Shown: positions 1 through 12,546, counted from the first letter of the stretch. The stretch: DNA of 64,000 bases from Isoetes taiwanensis (GCA_021234155.1 JAJEKV010000001.1:26211189-26275188), one strand, 5' to 3'. Notes: a model not told the origin generated them from the letters alone. Numbers and translations are program-made.

Positions 1-764
1 ATAACGGCCCCTGGAGAGGCTGTTATCTAGCCCTTCCACGGAGTTGTCTATATTTGCCGTTTGATGTTTGCCATAGCTGAGCTCTGCAACAAATTCAGCT
101 TGAGAAATGCAAATGGCTTGTGTGTACCTGCCGGAATTGAAATTTGTAAGAAGCAACTGCGACCTAGTCCATAGATCAGTTTGTCGAAGCCGAAGCAGAT
201 CTATGCCGGAAGCCGAAGCAGATCTATGCCGTAAGCGCCAGAAGAGTCATGCCGGAGGAGTCATGCCGAAGCAGAGCTATGCGCCAGAGCTGTGCCAAAA
301 AGAGCCGAATATTCTCTGTAAAGGAATATTCGAGGAGTTATTACAGTAATCATTCGACTATTCTAAAAAAAAGAATATTCGGAAGGTTCTGGAAAATAAC
401 TCTCTCTGATCCAACGGTAGATAACGGTTGGATCTTTAGAACCTACGAGGACTAGGGTTTAAGGAAGAAAACGCTGCAAAATAACCAAAACCTTAAGCGT
501 TGAATCAAAGAAGCCCAAGTTATACAATCTCATCCACATTCAAATAGCTTGTAACTATACAATGGCATTGTATTGCCATGTATGATATATAGAAAATTGT
601 TTTGCACGTTCAACATGGTACATTCTATGATAAACAATAAATATAATTTTGCACGTTGTCGTTTTACAAATATGAATTCCCTTTCATCTTGTGCATTGTT
701 TCTGCTTTATGTTTCATTTTTCATCAACAAATTTGGGCCACAAACTTGCAACTAGCCTTGAGCT
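1..764. other. Upstream flank without a recognisable gene
   Basis: I see no supported gene here. A 23-bp unit (GAAGCCGAAGCAGATCTATG...) is tandemly duplicated at 186-208 and 209-231 and trails off into degenerate copies to about 300. The rest is AT-rich and probably holds the promoter of the transporter gene that starts at 765. The left edge could belong to an element cut by the window. Confidence 0.5.
186..231. repeat. 23-bp tandem duplication
   Basis: Two exact 23-bp units sit head to tail, followed to about 300 by degraded versions sharing the words ATGCCG and GAAGCAGA. They have no coding interpretation I trust. Confidence 0.75.
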
Positions 765-3700
765 ATGATTTCTCCGGCTAAGCTTGGTCCAATCCATAAT
801 TCTGCCATCACATTTTCTTCAATCCGATTCAGAAATAATTCTCGTTGCGTTGCAGATGCCAGATGCCCTGTCTCCTTGTCAATCCATTCGTTCTCTGATG
901 GTTTGGAATTGGCCTCCACAGCTTTTCTTTCTACATCATGTAGGTCTTATCCATGTCGGAAGTCGAAAATTTGGCCTTTGGCTTCTAGCAAAGAAGGACC
1001 TTTTCAATCTAACCAAGATTCTGCCCAACAAGTCGAAGAATGTGATGGAAGCAAGGTATCAGAGTTATCTTTTTCTGATTCTGATGACAGAGAGGTTTAT
1101 AATAGTTCAGAAAACGGAAGCGTAGCTTCTAGCTCGACTAGTTCAAGCGGTGTCGAATCCATTTTACTGGGAGTAAAGGAGCCAGTCTATGAGGCAAGTG
1201 CAGAGAAAATTTTATTTTGCTTTCTAGTAAGTTAATTGATATTAGATGCGGTTTCATAAATCATTCAATTAAGTATATGAATCCTTCATTGAAAGTGTAA
1301 GAAGGATCGGTATTTGCTGCTCAAATTTAGGGCTCATTGCATTGCAATTCTCAAGTTAGGATACTATGAATGCAATGCAGCTGTTACAAGTCAATGCTCA
1401 AACACTTCACTTGCATAAACCAGCCCTAAAAAACTAACTTCCTCTTATAAATATTAGCCTACAGTGGAACTTGCCGTAGAAAACTCAATAAAGTGATGCA
1501 ACAATGTAGTATGTTTGCTTGCAGTTTTAAAGACAGTTATCTTTCTGAACTTGGACTCAAACAAACAATGTTTCGTCCAAGAGCACATATCCATCATTCC
1601 AAATTGAGCATATATTTGGACCAGTGTCAATTAAGTAGCATAAATCATCCTCTAACAGACTATGAGATTATTTTTAGTTTATTTTATTTTGTTGCATGTG
1701 CATTAGATCTCTTATTTGATATCATCATTACTCTTGTCAAGTATGTGCTTTTAAGAATACTAGCGATGAATATTCAGGTCCTAGAAGTAGACCCACAGGG
1801 ACATACGGTGAACAAATTGGTGAGCAGGCGACAACTTTTGAAGCAAAGTGGTAAGGGATGAGTACTGTGTCCTAGAAAAGAAACATAAACCAACAGTACC
1901 TGCTTGAATTTCTCCGCAAAGAGTGTTTCAGGGACATTAAATGTCATGGGAAATGGAAAGGGATACATAGTCAAGAGCTGCATCTTCCAAAAAAAAAAAT
2001 TCTCTTCCAACCAAACACACTAATCAGATGGGTGTAGCAAAGCTTATGCAACCTTCTCATCTTACCAATTTTCCTTATTGAGATAAAGATCTTGCCGTAG
2101 CTAGAGGATTATATCATTTAGAGATGGCATCAAGTATGTGATTGTCTGGGATGCAATGTAATTAAGGAATCTTAAGTAGAATCTGAATATGGTTGCAGGT
2201 CTGCGACTGCGGGATACACGATGTGTTGATCCAACATTGTCTGTGACCAACTCAGCGCCTACTTTGTTGGTAAGTTGATGGCTCCTAGTTCCCCACTAAG
2301 GAGGAGCATGCTGGGAAGATGTTCATAGCGCTTGGCAAGTACATATATCAAATCTTTAAGGCTCCTTTTGCTATTAGAAACAGAATCCTGTAGGTTCATA
2401 GAGTCAGGAAATTCATCTTAGAAGAAACTCATTAAATCATAAGATACAATGTAGGTGTATGCTTGTAGTTTACTCAGACAGGAAAAAATGTCTACATGAA
2501 CGAATTCTGGTGTAATTTCTGCAGGTTCGTGATCAGGCAATTCTTGTAAATCTTGGCAGTTTGAGAGCTATAGCCACTCCAGAAAATGTTCTCATCTTTA
2601 ACCATAAAAGGTAAGCCTTCGTAACAGCGAGGCAGAAGTGCCCTTATATTTAAGCACGAAATATCAATCGTCTACTACACCAGATAAACAGACCTGTAAT
2701 GTCTCGATCTAATATTTTGATTGATAAATGTCAGTGTAGGAGGACAGGCATTCTTGGAGTCGTTATTGCAAAGGCTGAATCCCGAAAATGCTGGCAACCT
2801 CACCATGCCCTTTGAACTTGAAGTATGTAGGAAAATCTCTAATATGCCCTGCACACGAGAATCACAAAAGTTTTGAAATCATACATCCTCCATAGTATAT
2901 GCTAACGAGAAAAAAGAAAAGAGGAACAAACAAGACAGTCATTCCCAATGATATATATGCGATAAACTTAAACTTAGCCTATATCAACAAATTTAGAAGC
3001 AGCCTTCAAAATCAACATTTTCATACCTATACGTCTCAAACTCAACCATGTGGACAACCAATATTGTTCGTTCTACTCTTAGACGTTTCCAAACATCCAA
3101 GATACTAGTAACTTTGTATAGCTTACTAACACTAGAAAGTTATGTATATGTCATGAACACAAGAAACATCTAAATAAGAATGCAATTGTATCAGTTTTGC
3201 TAGTGAATTTGTCGTGTTAATAATATACTCTTTTCTTTGTTTGTAGGCCGTGGAGTCAGCTTTGATTTCAAGAACTCAAAGGTTGGAACAAGCGTTAGGG
3301 AAAATCGAACCTCGTGTAAGTGTGTACTTTCTTGTCGTAAAGATGAACATCATCTTCTAAAGAGATTCATTCAGACTAGTCGTAACTACTAGAAAGTACA
3401 TTCCTTATATTCATGGGTTTAGGATGAACATATGTGCATGATACATAGCTTATAAATAAAATTGTCAAAATTACCCCCAAAAAAAAAAAAAAAAAAAAAA
3501 AAAACTCAAAACCACCCCACAATCCCTACCCCGCCTTCTTCCCCCAAACAAAGTTTCTGAGCCATTGACTTTTGTATTAGTTTAAGCATGTGCTATAGAT
3601 TGTTGCATTTCATGACATGGGTTGCATTGCTTGAAAATGTTTTATTTTGGGTGGCAGGTGCAAACATTATTAGAAATTTTACCCAATCGTCTTACTGCAA

Positions 3701-4848
3701 ATACCTTGGAGGAACTACGCCTTGCTAAACAAGAACTGGTATGAAGCCACCAGTCAAATTAGTAGACTAGTTATGATGCATAACTCGATGAATTTATCCA
3801 GGTTGAATTGGCAGCTAAAGCAGGTGCACTAAGGCAAATGTTGCTAGACTTGTTGGAGAATTCACATGACATTAGGCGTATGACAATCTTGGGACATGGT
3901 TGCAAGATACGCAAGGAAGATGGGGAATTTGAATGTATGATTCCCTTGGATAAGCAAGTTGCTGAAGGTACTCGTCTCATAAATTTCTAATTAGAAGTTT
4001 CAATAGTTGCATGACTATATTATATGATAGATTTAAGTTGAAAGGGCTTGGTAATATTTATACTTGATATTGTCCATTGTGTACCAGATGAAGAAGAGGA
4101 GATTGAGATGCTTATTGAAAATTACTTACAACGGTACCAATTTCTATTCTATTCTATTCTATTCTATTCTATTCTGTTCATTTACATTATTAATGAGTTG
4201 ATATGTTCTATCATATTGATTCTAAATTACTACACTAAACTAGACAGTATTGGCAGTTGTGAATCTTGTCATGCTCAAACGCAAAAGTTGCTAGATTCTG
4301 CGAAGGAAATGGAGGACTCTATTGCAGTGAATTTAAGGCAATATAATTCACCTGTCTCTATTGGTGCTTTCAAAGTAGCAAGTAATGATATTATTCATTC
4401 CCTTGCAGCTCAAGGCGGTTGGAAGTCAGTCGATTAGAACTTCTACTCCAAGTTGGCACCTTTTGTTCAGCAATTGGAGCACTCATTGCAGGTACATTAT
4501 GTGATAATTCCATTGGAGAAAATGAAAAATATTTCCTATCATCTATAAATTTGAGAGAATAATTCTATAGGGTTAGAAGATGACAAATAAGTTATAATCA
4601 AGTCTTAACCAACTACATGAATAATTGCAGGTATATTTGGAATGAACTTGAGATCTTATCTTGAGGAACATATGGTATGAATAATTTTACAATGTAAATT
4701 AGCATATTTATTACTCAATTTTGATTTTTATATTGTTGTTTTTTTTTTCCAGTTTGCATTTTGGTTAACAGCAGCAGGAATCATTTTCGGTGGTATTGCA
4801 TTGTTTATTATCATGTTCACATACTTAAAGCGTCGAAAGATCCTATAA
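765..4848 (+). CDS. MRS2-11: Chloroplast-type MRS2/CorA magnesium transporter (MRS2-11/MGT10-like)
   Basis: Thirteen exons join in frame to 470 residues: 765-1193, 1778-1850, 2199-2269, 2525-2610, 2735-2822, 3247-3315, 3658-3738, 3802-3967, 4088-4133, 4257-4337, 4409-4491, 4631-4674, 4753-4848. The first exon is Ser-rich and looks like a plastid transit peptide. The soluble core contains the family words MPFELEAVESALISR, LLEILPNRLTA and RQMLLDLLE. The C-terminus has two membrane segments, and the first ends in the CorA signature GMN (IFGMNLRSYLEE). By family, such proteins form pentameric Mg2+ channels; the MRS2-11/MGT10 branch acts in the chloroplast envelope or thylakoid, and the length matches it (about 460 residues in Arabidopsis). 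Introns 1 and 10 start with GC (AG|GCAAGT, AG|GCAATA); the other ten are GT-AG. Start chosen: first ATG of the transit-peptide exon. No frame break was found, so it is probably functional. Confidence 0.95.
1194..1777 (+). other. GC-AG intron (intron 1 of the Mg2+ transporter)
   Basis: The donor is GAG|GCAAGTGC, which matches the strong consensus of GC-type donors. The acceptor TATTCAG at 1771-1777 is normal. Using GC keeps the phase 0 junction PVYE|VLEVD, which agrees with the family sequence. Confidence 0.85.
4143..4175. repeat. (TTCTA)n microsatellite in intron 9
   Basis: About six copies of a TATTC pentamer lie inside intron 9 of the Mg2+ transporter. The same pentamer forms the tail of the LINE relic at 6066, so this may be a decayed retroelement tail or just a simple repeat. 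Confidence 0.7.
4338..4408 (+). other. GC-AG intron (intron 10 of the Mg2+ transporter)
   Basis: The exon ends TTTAAG and the intron begins GCAATA. Only this junction joins AVNL to SSRRLEVSR as the family requires (phase 2). The acceptor is CCTTGCAG. At 71 bases it is a very short intron. Confidence 0.85.
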
Positions 4849-6065
4849 TTTATAATTAATATGCCATAGTGGATTTATTCTAATGTTTGTGTTATGTTAT
4901 AATCTTGCTTGAAGTTGAAATTCAATTTGATTGAATATTTAGTAGGTATTAAAATAAGGTGCAAATTACCAAAATACCCCTATCCCTTGCCAAAAAAATG
5001 TTGGATACTTTGCAAAAATTGCCAAAATGCCTCTAAAAATACAGTGTTTGGCTAAATGGTAACAACTTCTTTTGTGGTTGAACCAACTAGAGTGAGAAAC
5101 TTATTGATTGGACACACATCCGTCACTTCCACGTGGCTCACCGCACATATATGGGCTTGGGTGTGTTTATAATTTTTATGGAAGTGTGGGAACATGCTAG
5201 TAAGAGGATTCTTGATATTCCAGGACATCAACACTATTCTTTGTTTAGGGAATGCACAGGTAGACAAGGTCATGGTAGGATGACTTGCTGCTATAGGATA
5301 TTTTTGCATCGTTTGTGTCCTTGCACAAGCCAGACAAGGACAATCGCTACATGTGGATATAGGTGCAGGACCTCAAGGAAGCTTCCTACTTATTTGTGCT
5401 ACATATTCTAAAGGAGGTATGCCCTGCACTACCTCGGTCATCGAACCCGTCAATTCTAACACAGAATGTATGTCAGGGCCTCTGGCACCTCTCGATTTGA
5501 TCATGGTATTTATGATTGGGGGCTATTTTCGACATATGGAGGCAAACTTTTATCATCTACATGTTTGTGTTTGATAGGTTGGACCCTTATGTTGATGTGT
5601 ATAATGACATTCAGGCTTTCAAACAACTAGGTCATGTTATGCTTGTTAGTGACTTCGATGCTTACACTGCAATAGAGCAATTAAAGAGTTTGTCTCACGA
5701 CATAGGACTTATTGCAACCTCAAACAGATGAGAGTATTTGGCAACGCAGTCATCCGATGCAAGCCATTCTATCACAAGGCCTAGAAGAGAGTAACTTCAA
5801 AGGTGAGATGTGACTTGATCATCTGCACTTGTCTTTTGCAATGGTCGTCCTCTTTCGCTACATTTGATGGTAAATGATCCAATCGATGTGGTGGACTACG
5901 TGCTTGTGAATGAGCAAGATTTTCATCTCATAAAACATGTGCAAATAGAAACCACTAATAATAATGAAGAGGTGGACACACACATGCAAGCTGCCCACAA
6001 ATTAAAAATAGAAGGGATAATATTCGTTTATCTCATAAAAGCAACATTTCAATGGATATCGGCTA
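4849..6065. other. Intergenic region, no gene recognised
   Basis: Downstream of the transporter stop I see short open frames (for example 5133-5411 and 5516-5731, +) with no family I recognise and no consistent splice model. AT-rich words such as AAAATACCCCTA near 4975 resemble repeat-derived sequence. Confidence 0.4.
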
Positions 6066-6336
6066 GTATAGCAAAAGAATAAAAAAGAATAGAATAGATT
6101 TTTAACGTCCAAGAAGTCCAAGAGGTCGTGGGACCCATACAATAGGCTAGTACAACCATTACTAATAAGATTAAAAAAACCCTGCCTCGAAAGGTTTTCA
6201 AAGAAAAACCTTTGTAGTAATAATGATAGTACAGAATCAGGAACAATTGAAGACGTGCATGTAGAACCTCAAGTATGTACACTGCCAAATCATGTACAGA
6301 TGACCATTGAGGGATCCCCCAAAAAAAAAACAACAA
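6066..6336 (-). mobile_element. 3' end of a LINE (same lineage as the copy at 58-59 kb), minus strand
   Basis: Read on the minus strand this ends with a C-terminal LINE peptide (HDLAVYILEVLHAR, compare RLATYILQVSTVRE at 59.05 kb). A 3' UTR with T-rich runs follows, and then the terminal motif GGACGTTAAAAAT with a (CTATT)n tail at 6066-6090. The copy at 59.1-59.3 kb has the same order: T-run UTR, CGTCTC hairpin, GGATGTTAAAATA, and a short tandem tail. It is 5' truncated and inactive. Confidence 0.6.
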
Positions 6337-8451
6337 CCCCCTTCATGTTGGCAGGGAAAAACACAAGCTATAAGTCCTGACAAGGGGCCTGGACAAATGC
6401 AAGGCTAGTTAAAATCGCCCCACAAAACATCCCATGAGAAAAGAAGGCAAGACCATGCATTATCTGCATCTACACATCACCAACAGCGAACACAATCATA
6501 AGCAAACCTATCTTCAAAAATGGAGGAGCATGTCACTCAATAAACCTCTTCAGAATAGAGGGGCTGGTTATACGTGCCACACAATATTTAAAAAAAGAAA
6601 AGAAAAGAAAGGGGGGTTATTACATGAATGTACAAAAATTAAGGAAGGATTGGCGGTAAGATTCAAGGATACTAGCGAGAGATGGGAAATCTTAATGAGA
6701 AACTAATACAAGGACCCTGCAATAAGTAGCGATCTCTTCAAATGATGTGGTGGCACAAAAATGCATGCAATACATGTATGCTCGCCTTACAGGAGAATCC
6801 CGATCCATTGTCTCGGATCAATAGCATTCGCATGCTTTATTCAGTATTCAAACATATCGTAAGGTCGAAAGTATTGGTCCAAATTATGACAAAGATCCGA
6901 AATGAAAGAGGTCAAAGAACAGGAAAATGGATGCCAACAAAGTCAACCTATGCAAGAAGTAGCCCTCCCCTGCATGAGATAATAAAACGGTACAATAACC
7001 CTGCAATAATTAGTGTTCTCTCAATGGTGTAGCAGCCCAAAAATGCATGCAATGCACGTATGCTCGTCTTACAATAGAATCTCGATTGATGTATCGAAAC
7101 AATAGCATCTACTATCGTGAATGTTGCCATTATAGTATCTTGACATTATTTGAAGGATATTGAAGAATGTTGATGAATCCCTATATTTGCTTATAGTAGC
7201 ACATCATTCTCTCTACTTGCTTCTATCTTGCGTTCTGTTCTATTCCATTCCATTCCATTCCATTCCATTCCATCCACTCTATGTTCCCTTGAACTCTCAT
7301 ATGACCATTGACAATTTATTATCATTCTTGCTCGGGACCTAGGACTATATTAAAACATGGTGGTGAATTTATTCTTTGTATCCCTTGCTCGGTTTTCGAG
7401 CGGGTTCGACTTGTTGGTGAATTATATTCTTGTATCCCTTATTCAGTTTTCCTGCGGGACAAATAAGATGAAACTGGGGCCAATTGACAAATAAGATGAA
7501 ACTGTGATATTTAATTACAACATAAAGCCCGCATTCTTCACTTTTAAGGCAATACCACATCAAAACAAGAGTAATAAAGAAGAGAATTAGAAAGACGTCA
7601 AAAAGCTTCTTGACAAAGCAATCTGTATTTGAAGTAGTGGGATGACATAACGCAAAGGTATCATGGTTGACTTCGCTCACCCAAAACTATAGCCCGTGGT
7701 GCATACTCTCTTTGGATCTTGTAACTCTAATTTCATTTTCATGCTAAGAAATACAAGCTCCACAAACAATCTTCAAACTTCCATGCATAAACAATTACCA
7801 CTTAATGGCTAACCAACCACACGCAAAATAGCCCACAAATCTACAACATCCGTCCACAATTATTAATTCAACCACAATGCACTCACAATAATCTGCTGCA
7901 AAAAATACCTCGAATTTTGGAACCACTAGTGATTTATATTTAATTTCAAGAGATTCTAGTTCAGAAAAACAAGCGTTCTCAAGTAAAGCCAAATTTAAGA
8001 TATTAGATGTAATGATTCGGACAAAGTGAGATCTAATATCATCTCTACTTGAAAATTTAGCTCGGTTCTGTACTTTGGGTGTACCTAGCTGGCTGTCAAA
8101 AGAGGCATTCATTAAAATTGCAAATTTATGCTTCTCGTGCATCCCTAGCTCCAGCCTTCACTGGCAGTTGTCTTTGACCTGTAGAAGCAAAAAACATAGC
8201 CTGTCAGAATATAAACCCAGTTTAAATGTGTACATTTACACATGCCTACCCTGATCAGCGACCTGGCAGACTTCTAGAGGAATGACAAAAATCCTTTGGT
8301 CCTCCATCCTCCCACTGTCTCCAGCAATTTTTGTTCATGAGGATATATGGTATGTTGTGTAGTCCTTGACAAAGCAGGTAGGGAACGTGCTATGTTACAT
8401 CTCATTGTGTTCCATACAACCTCAGATAGTTTCAACAATATCACATTTTAG
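6337..8451. other. Intergenic region with a (TTCCA)n microsatellite
   Basis: No gene is supported. A pentamer array (ATTCC)n lies at about 7242-7274. A short direct repeat involving CTCGGTTTTC and CAAATAAGATGAAACTG occurs at 7385-7505. The 3' UTR of the PARN gene probably extends into the last few hundred bases. Confidence 0.4.
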
Positions 8452-11415
8452 CTATGGATTCTTCCCACACAAGCTGTTGAGCGTATGGAGTCTCTTGGCA
8501 TCTATTTGATCATTCTCGCCACTCGGGACAATGCTTCTTTTCTGTTTATGCCTATCTTTGTTTTCAAGAAAATCCTCTATGAGGCTATCACCTGCATAGT
8601 TGACCTCTACCGTAGGACTACCTTCACTTTCTGAGTCAGAATCTAACTGTTCTATTTCATCTGGACTAGACCGCTCATCATTTTCAGTAATGGATATTTC
8701 TACAGGGATCTTCGCAGACTCTGGTGTACTAAAGCTTTGGGTAACTTGCTTGTTATCTCCGAAGTCAACACAGCATCTTTTAAACATTTCAATTGAATCT
8801 GATAGCTTTTCTGTTGATATCGGAGACTGGCATAACTTCTCAAAGGTTTCAAAACGTGCAACTCTGAGACCATTGGCTGCCAACTTGGACACTGAAGAAG
8901 ACTGCAAGGATCCATTATTCCCATCAAATGAATTAAAGAACACTTCCATTGACTCCAAGCTTTTGAAAATCAGAAAGGCAGAAAAATCATCAACTGGGAT
9001 AACACTGAGATTAGCTGAGTACTTGGTTCCCTCAAAACAGCTCATAACTTGCCTTTTCAATGTCCGGACATTGCCAATTGAACTTTGCCCCCAAAGAAGA
9101 AGAGCAGTGTCATGGGTTGGACGAGATCCTGCACGAATCAACTGCTCTCGAAGCGCCTTGGAACCTGTTGCTTGCTTGCCAGTTTTCAAATCTAATACGA
9201 AATGTCCGATCCATCCAAAATATAGCAAATTTGCATATCTGGAAAGAACAGATTGCCCAAGCTGTAGTTGCTCAGGAAGAGACTGAATTGTATTAAGATC
9301 GACATGCAACATTTGGCATAAGTGGGCAAATACAGCGCCTGTCATGTAGGCATCATATCCTGCCTCATGTTTGAATGTTGTTTCTCCATACCTAGCCAAG
9401 GAGTAGACTATGAGATTATTGACAGATAGGAGACAGGACACTTTAAATTTTTAAAACCATGCTAACCTTTCAAATTCTGGTGCCACGGCAATTTTGACCT
9501 TAACAGCAGAATGTTTGTTCTTTCTTGTATCTTTCACCGTGGCAATTTCAGAACTTGGAAAGAATTGCGCATAAACTACATCCAACGATGTACTTGTGCC
9601 CACTACCTGATTTCGCAAAGCATCTGCTTTCAACATATATTTGGTGTCGATAATGCATGGAAAGTGCTGCCGCACACATGCACAAAATTCTGATGAACTT
9701 GATGGAAGAGCTCCAAAGAACTTACTATAAATGTGAACAAAATCTGAGATGCAAAAGCACAAGTTAAATTTGTTCATGCACATATAATTCCCATCAGATT
9801 CTCATACCAAGGATGCAATTGTGACCAACAACAAGCTTTCCTGAGGCACCGATCAGATCTATCACATGACGGAAACCCACAGCCTCCCTCAACAATGCCT
9901 CCAACCTTGCTGTCTTTCCTCTCTCTATTTCAGCCTGCAAAGAAAAGGAACCTGATAACTGAAAGTACTAATCAACACCAGGGAATGAAGACAACAGTTC
10001 GTACAGACAATTAGTGTAGCTTTATCTTCTTTTGAGCTCGTATAAAGGACTTTAACTACAGGAATTCTAGAGTCGTCCGCAGCTTCTTCAACCATAGCGA
10101 CCAGGTCTTGGAAACTTCTCCGTAGTACCTGTCATCGTAAGGTTGGGACTATAAATAAGGAAATAACATTCTTAAATTTAATATCAAACAAAGCCAATAC
10201 ATTTGGAGAAAATGAGAAAGCCATTAGGAATCTACAGAGATTACCTGTTGTGCAATCTTTGCCTGTCGGTCATCCATAACGCGGATGACTAATGATTGTC
10301 GCATACCCTGTTCATCATTATCGACAGTACTTTTGAGGTCACATAATTGAGCCCGGTTTCTTAGAACCTTGTCACGCCACTGTCCAACTTCTATCCTCAC
10401 TCTTTCCGAAAAAATCACATCAGAAGTTCGAGTTAATGGTATTTCAGAATCCCCTTCTTCCTTATTACTTGCACGTTCACCTGCCAATCCAAGACGAACT
10501 CTAGCAATATCTTCTTGCCTTTTTGATAAATATGATATACCTATACGTTTCAAAATCTACGGGTTAGTGTGAAATACCACAGAATTATATTCTGGCACAA
10601 AACCCAACAACAGCACTTACCATCATATATGCATGCATTGAAGTCAAACTGGTGTTTTGCCAGGAATTCCAATGAAGATGTCTGGCACAAAAAGTCGCGG
10701 GAAGCAGTGTCGAATGGAAGCTCATTCCTAGGGAACAAGTAGAAATTGTACCTGCATAGAGGCACCAAACAATATGGAACCAGAAGTTTTCTAATCCAGA
10801 ATTGCAAACAGGTTAAATGAACTAGAGGGCATAGTTTATACTAATGCAATCATAAGTTGGAAGTAAAGTGTTGATTTGAGCGGGGTTGCTACAAACGCAA
10901 CAGTTACCTAGGGGTATGAGCATACAAAAGAACAGGGCTACATTCGTAATTTCTTCTTGTAGTATACCATGCTAGTGTTAAACAAACAAAACATCTATTG
11001 ATCACTGAATTCTAACAAATGCGTTATAAGATGCACATTGTAAAATAAAACATGTGGATTAGAATACCTACGGATAAGCAACAAATTTCCGATCAGCCAA
11101 GTCCCAGCGAAAGGGGCAAATTCCACATTGGAAAACAGCGAACTTTTCAGCCGAGTCCCTGAGATTCTGGTATCTGGTCTCAACGGTATCAAGCTCCATG
11201 CTCCTGCGCCAAGGAGCACTCTGCACTCCGGTCATTTCCAGGTCTAATGCAATGAAATCCGCCGTTTGGATATGGACAGCAAGTTGTTGGAGCGACTCCT
11301 TAAAATTCTTGCGGGTCACATTGGCCATGCTTGTGATGGGCTCGCCGGAAACGGCAGCAGGAGCTGTGAAGCAGCGGGCCGAACAAAGAAGAAATAGACG
11401 AATCCTTCTCCTCAT
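8452..11415 (-). CDS. PARN: Poly(A)-specific ribonuclease PARN (AHG2-like)
   Basis: Seven minus-strand exons join in frame to 744 residues: 11415-11072, 10751-10621, 10540-10245, 10128-10009, 9934-9808, 9743-9467, 9391-8452. It is a DEDDh 3'-5' exonuclease of the CAF1/PARN family that removes poly(A) tails. Catalytic acids are visible: D58 and E60 in FIALDLEMTG, the Asp in GHNCILDFVH across exons 5/6, and His/Asp in FKHEAGYDAYMTG in exon 7. The first about 30 residues are Arg/Cys/Ala-rich with almost no acids, suggesting a mitochondrial presequence. Arabidopsis AHG2/PARN acts on mitochondrial poly(A). An in-frame Met at residue 30 (MANVTRKNF) could give a form without it. The last exon is one long open frame ending in an acidic, Ser-rich tail. 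No break was found, so it is likely functional. Confidence 0.93.
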
Positions 11416-11957
11416 GGCCCCCCAAAAGGTTTAGGGCTTTCTCACACTTTAAGAGTTCATGGTAAGAGTTCATGGTATTAGAGGTTAACTTTTGCCGACG
11501 TAAACTTTCGCGGCGGCCAGGAAATTTCACGACATTTTTCCGTCAAACAAATCCCTGACGCAAAAAACAAGGTGCTGCGCACAGAGAGTTGCCCTCCGTG
11601 GCCCGAGGGTGAAATGGCTTAAATCATACTTCAAGGTCATGTTTTCACAATCAATCAAAATAGCTGCTTCAAAACAATACAATACTTGATAACATGACTT
11701 TATGAAGATTCGCCTGAAGAAATCTCTGGTCCTCGTCATGGAATAAGGATTGCAAAAGCATAAGGACAAGTCTAATAGAGCAGAGTGGAAATACATGTTT
11801 TTTTAGCATAGAAATGAGAGAATTAGACCTCTGATCGGATAGCTTCAAACATTTGAGGAGTAAGTTTTATAGAGGAATAAAACATAGATGCATAGCCTAA
11901 CTCCAAACCTCGTAAGAAAAAATAAAACCCAATGATCCCAGACTCAAAATGCAAGAT
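11416..11957. other. PARN upstream region with a dispersed repeat
   Basis: This holds the presumed PARN promoter and a 96-bp repeat (next entry). GC-rich words (CGCGGCGGCC near 11508-11517) stand out from the AT-rich background and recur in the palindrome at 12.3 kb. Confidence 0.5.
11562..11657 (-). repeat. Dispersed ~95-bp repeat, minus-strand copy
   Basis: On the minus strand this reads ATTGATTGTGAAAACATGA, then TATGATTTAAGCCATTTCAC, then GGAGGGCAACTCTC and GTGCGCAGCACCTTGTTTT. The same order is present on the plus strand at 57931-58025 with scattered mismatches. It contains an imperfect GGAGGGCAACCCTCC hairpin. The class is unknown; the end of a SINE or DNA transposon is possible. Confidence 0.75.
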
Positions 11958-12546
11958 CTATGCAATGGACACACCAAAAATCCCAATTTCCGTAGCTAAA
12001 TCAAAATCCCTCCCCCAAACGGATCTACCCATTCCAATGGTCCCTACACTACCATATGCTTTTAGAATGTTTGATAGTATGAGCTCATTTGGCATTATAT
12101 CTACCTTTTGCATGTTTTCAAAACAGGCTAATGCAGAGAGTTCTTCACCATTTTGCGCATACCCTGCGTTCAGAGCACCCCACATTTGGACTTAGCAAGT
12201 TAATAAACATTTTGTGCGACTCCTCCAATCTACTACATTTTGCATACATATCTACAAGAGCACTTCTAATGACTGCATCTAATTTAATTCTATACTCTAC
12301 AAGAAATTTATCGCGGCGGCCTTGCGGCCGCCGCGAACATTTCTCTTCTCCAACTCGCTGCAAAAGAAGTTTTGTGCTAAGTCGAATAGATCTCAATTCT
12401 GGACATCCTTGCGATGCGAAAGAATGTACAGGAGTCAAACCTGCATTATTGCCATCGTTTTGCATCAAGGATGACATGGTGCCCGAAATTACCTCATGTC
12501 CTCCAGATTTTGTAGCAAAAATGTCTTGAACATGGATGGTAATCAA
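11958..12546 (-). pseudogene. PPR protein relic (PLS type)
   Basis: On the minus strand two frames carry PPR text: VIRSALVDMYAKCSRLEESH (about 12290-12220), then in another frame WGALNAGYAQNGEELSALAC and MPNELILSNILKAYGS (about 12185-12050). These are consecutive PLS-type PPR motifs, which bind organellar RNA in intact proteins. A frameshift at about 12190 separates them, and there is no start, no targeting signal and no E/DYW domain. A GC-rich palindrome (12311-12336) interrupts the upstream part. Confidence 0.75.
12311..12336. repeat. Perfect GC-rich palindrome inside the PPR relic
   Basis: The arms CGCGGCGGCC and GGCCGCCGCG flank a TTGC loop, with one further T-A pair outside. The left flank CTCTACAAGAAATTTAT resembles the CACTACAAGAAA start of plant CACTA transposons, so this may be a transposon end or a very short internal-deletion derivative. 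The link to CACTA is only inference. Confidence 0.8.

Noticed and set aside
5133-5731. Possible small genes after the Mg2+ transporter
   Set aside because: Short overlapping frames without family motifs or a coherent splice model.
7242-7274. (TTCCA)n as the tail of another LINE copy
   Set aside because: The GACGTTAAAAT terminal motif and hairpin are not found directly upstream on either strand.
8600-9286. 228-codon plus-strand frame
   Set aside because: It lies entirely antisense to PARN exon 7, whose minus-strand frame has clear family motifs.
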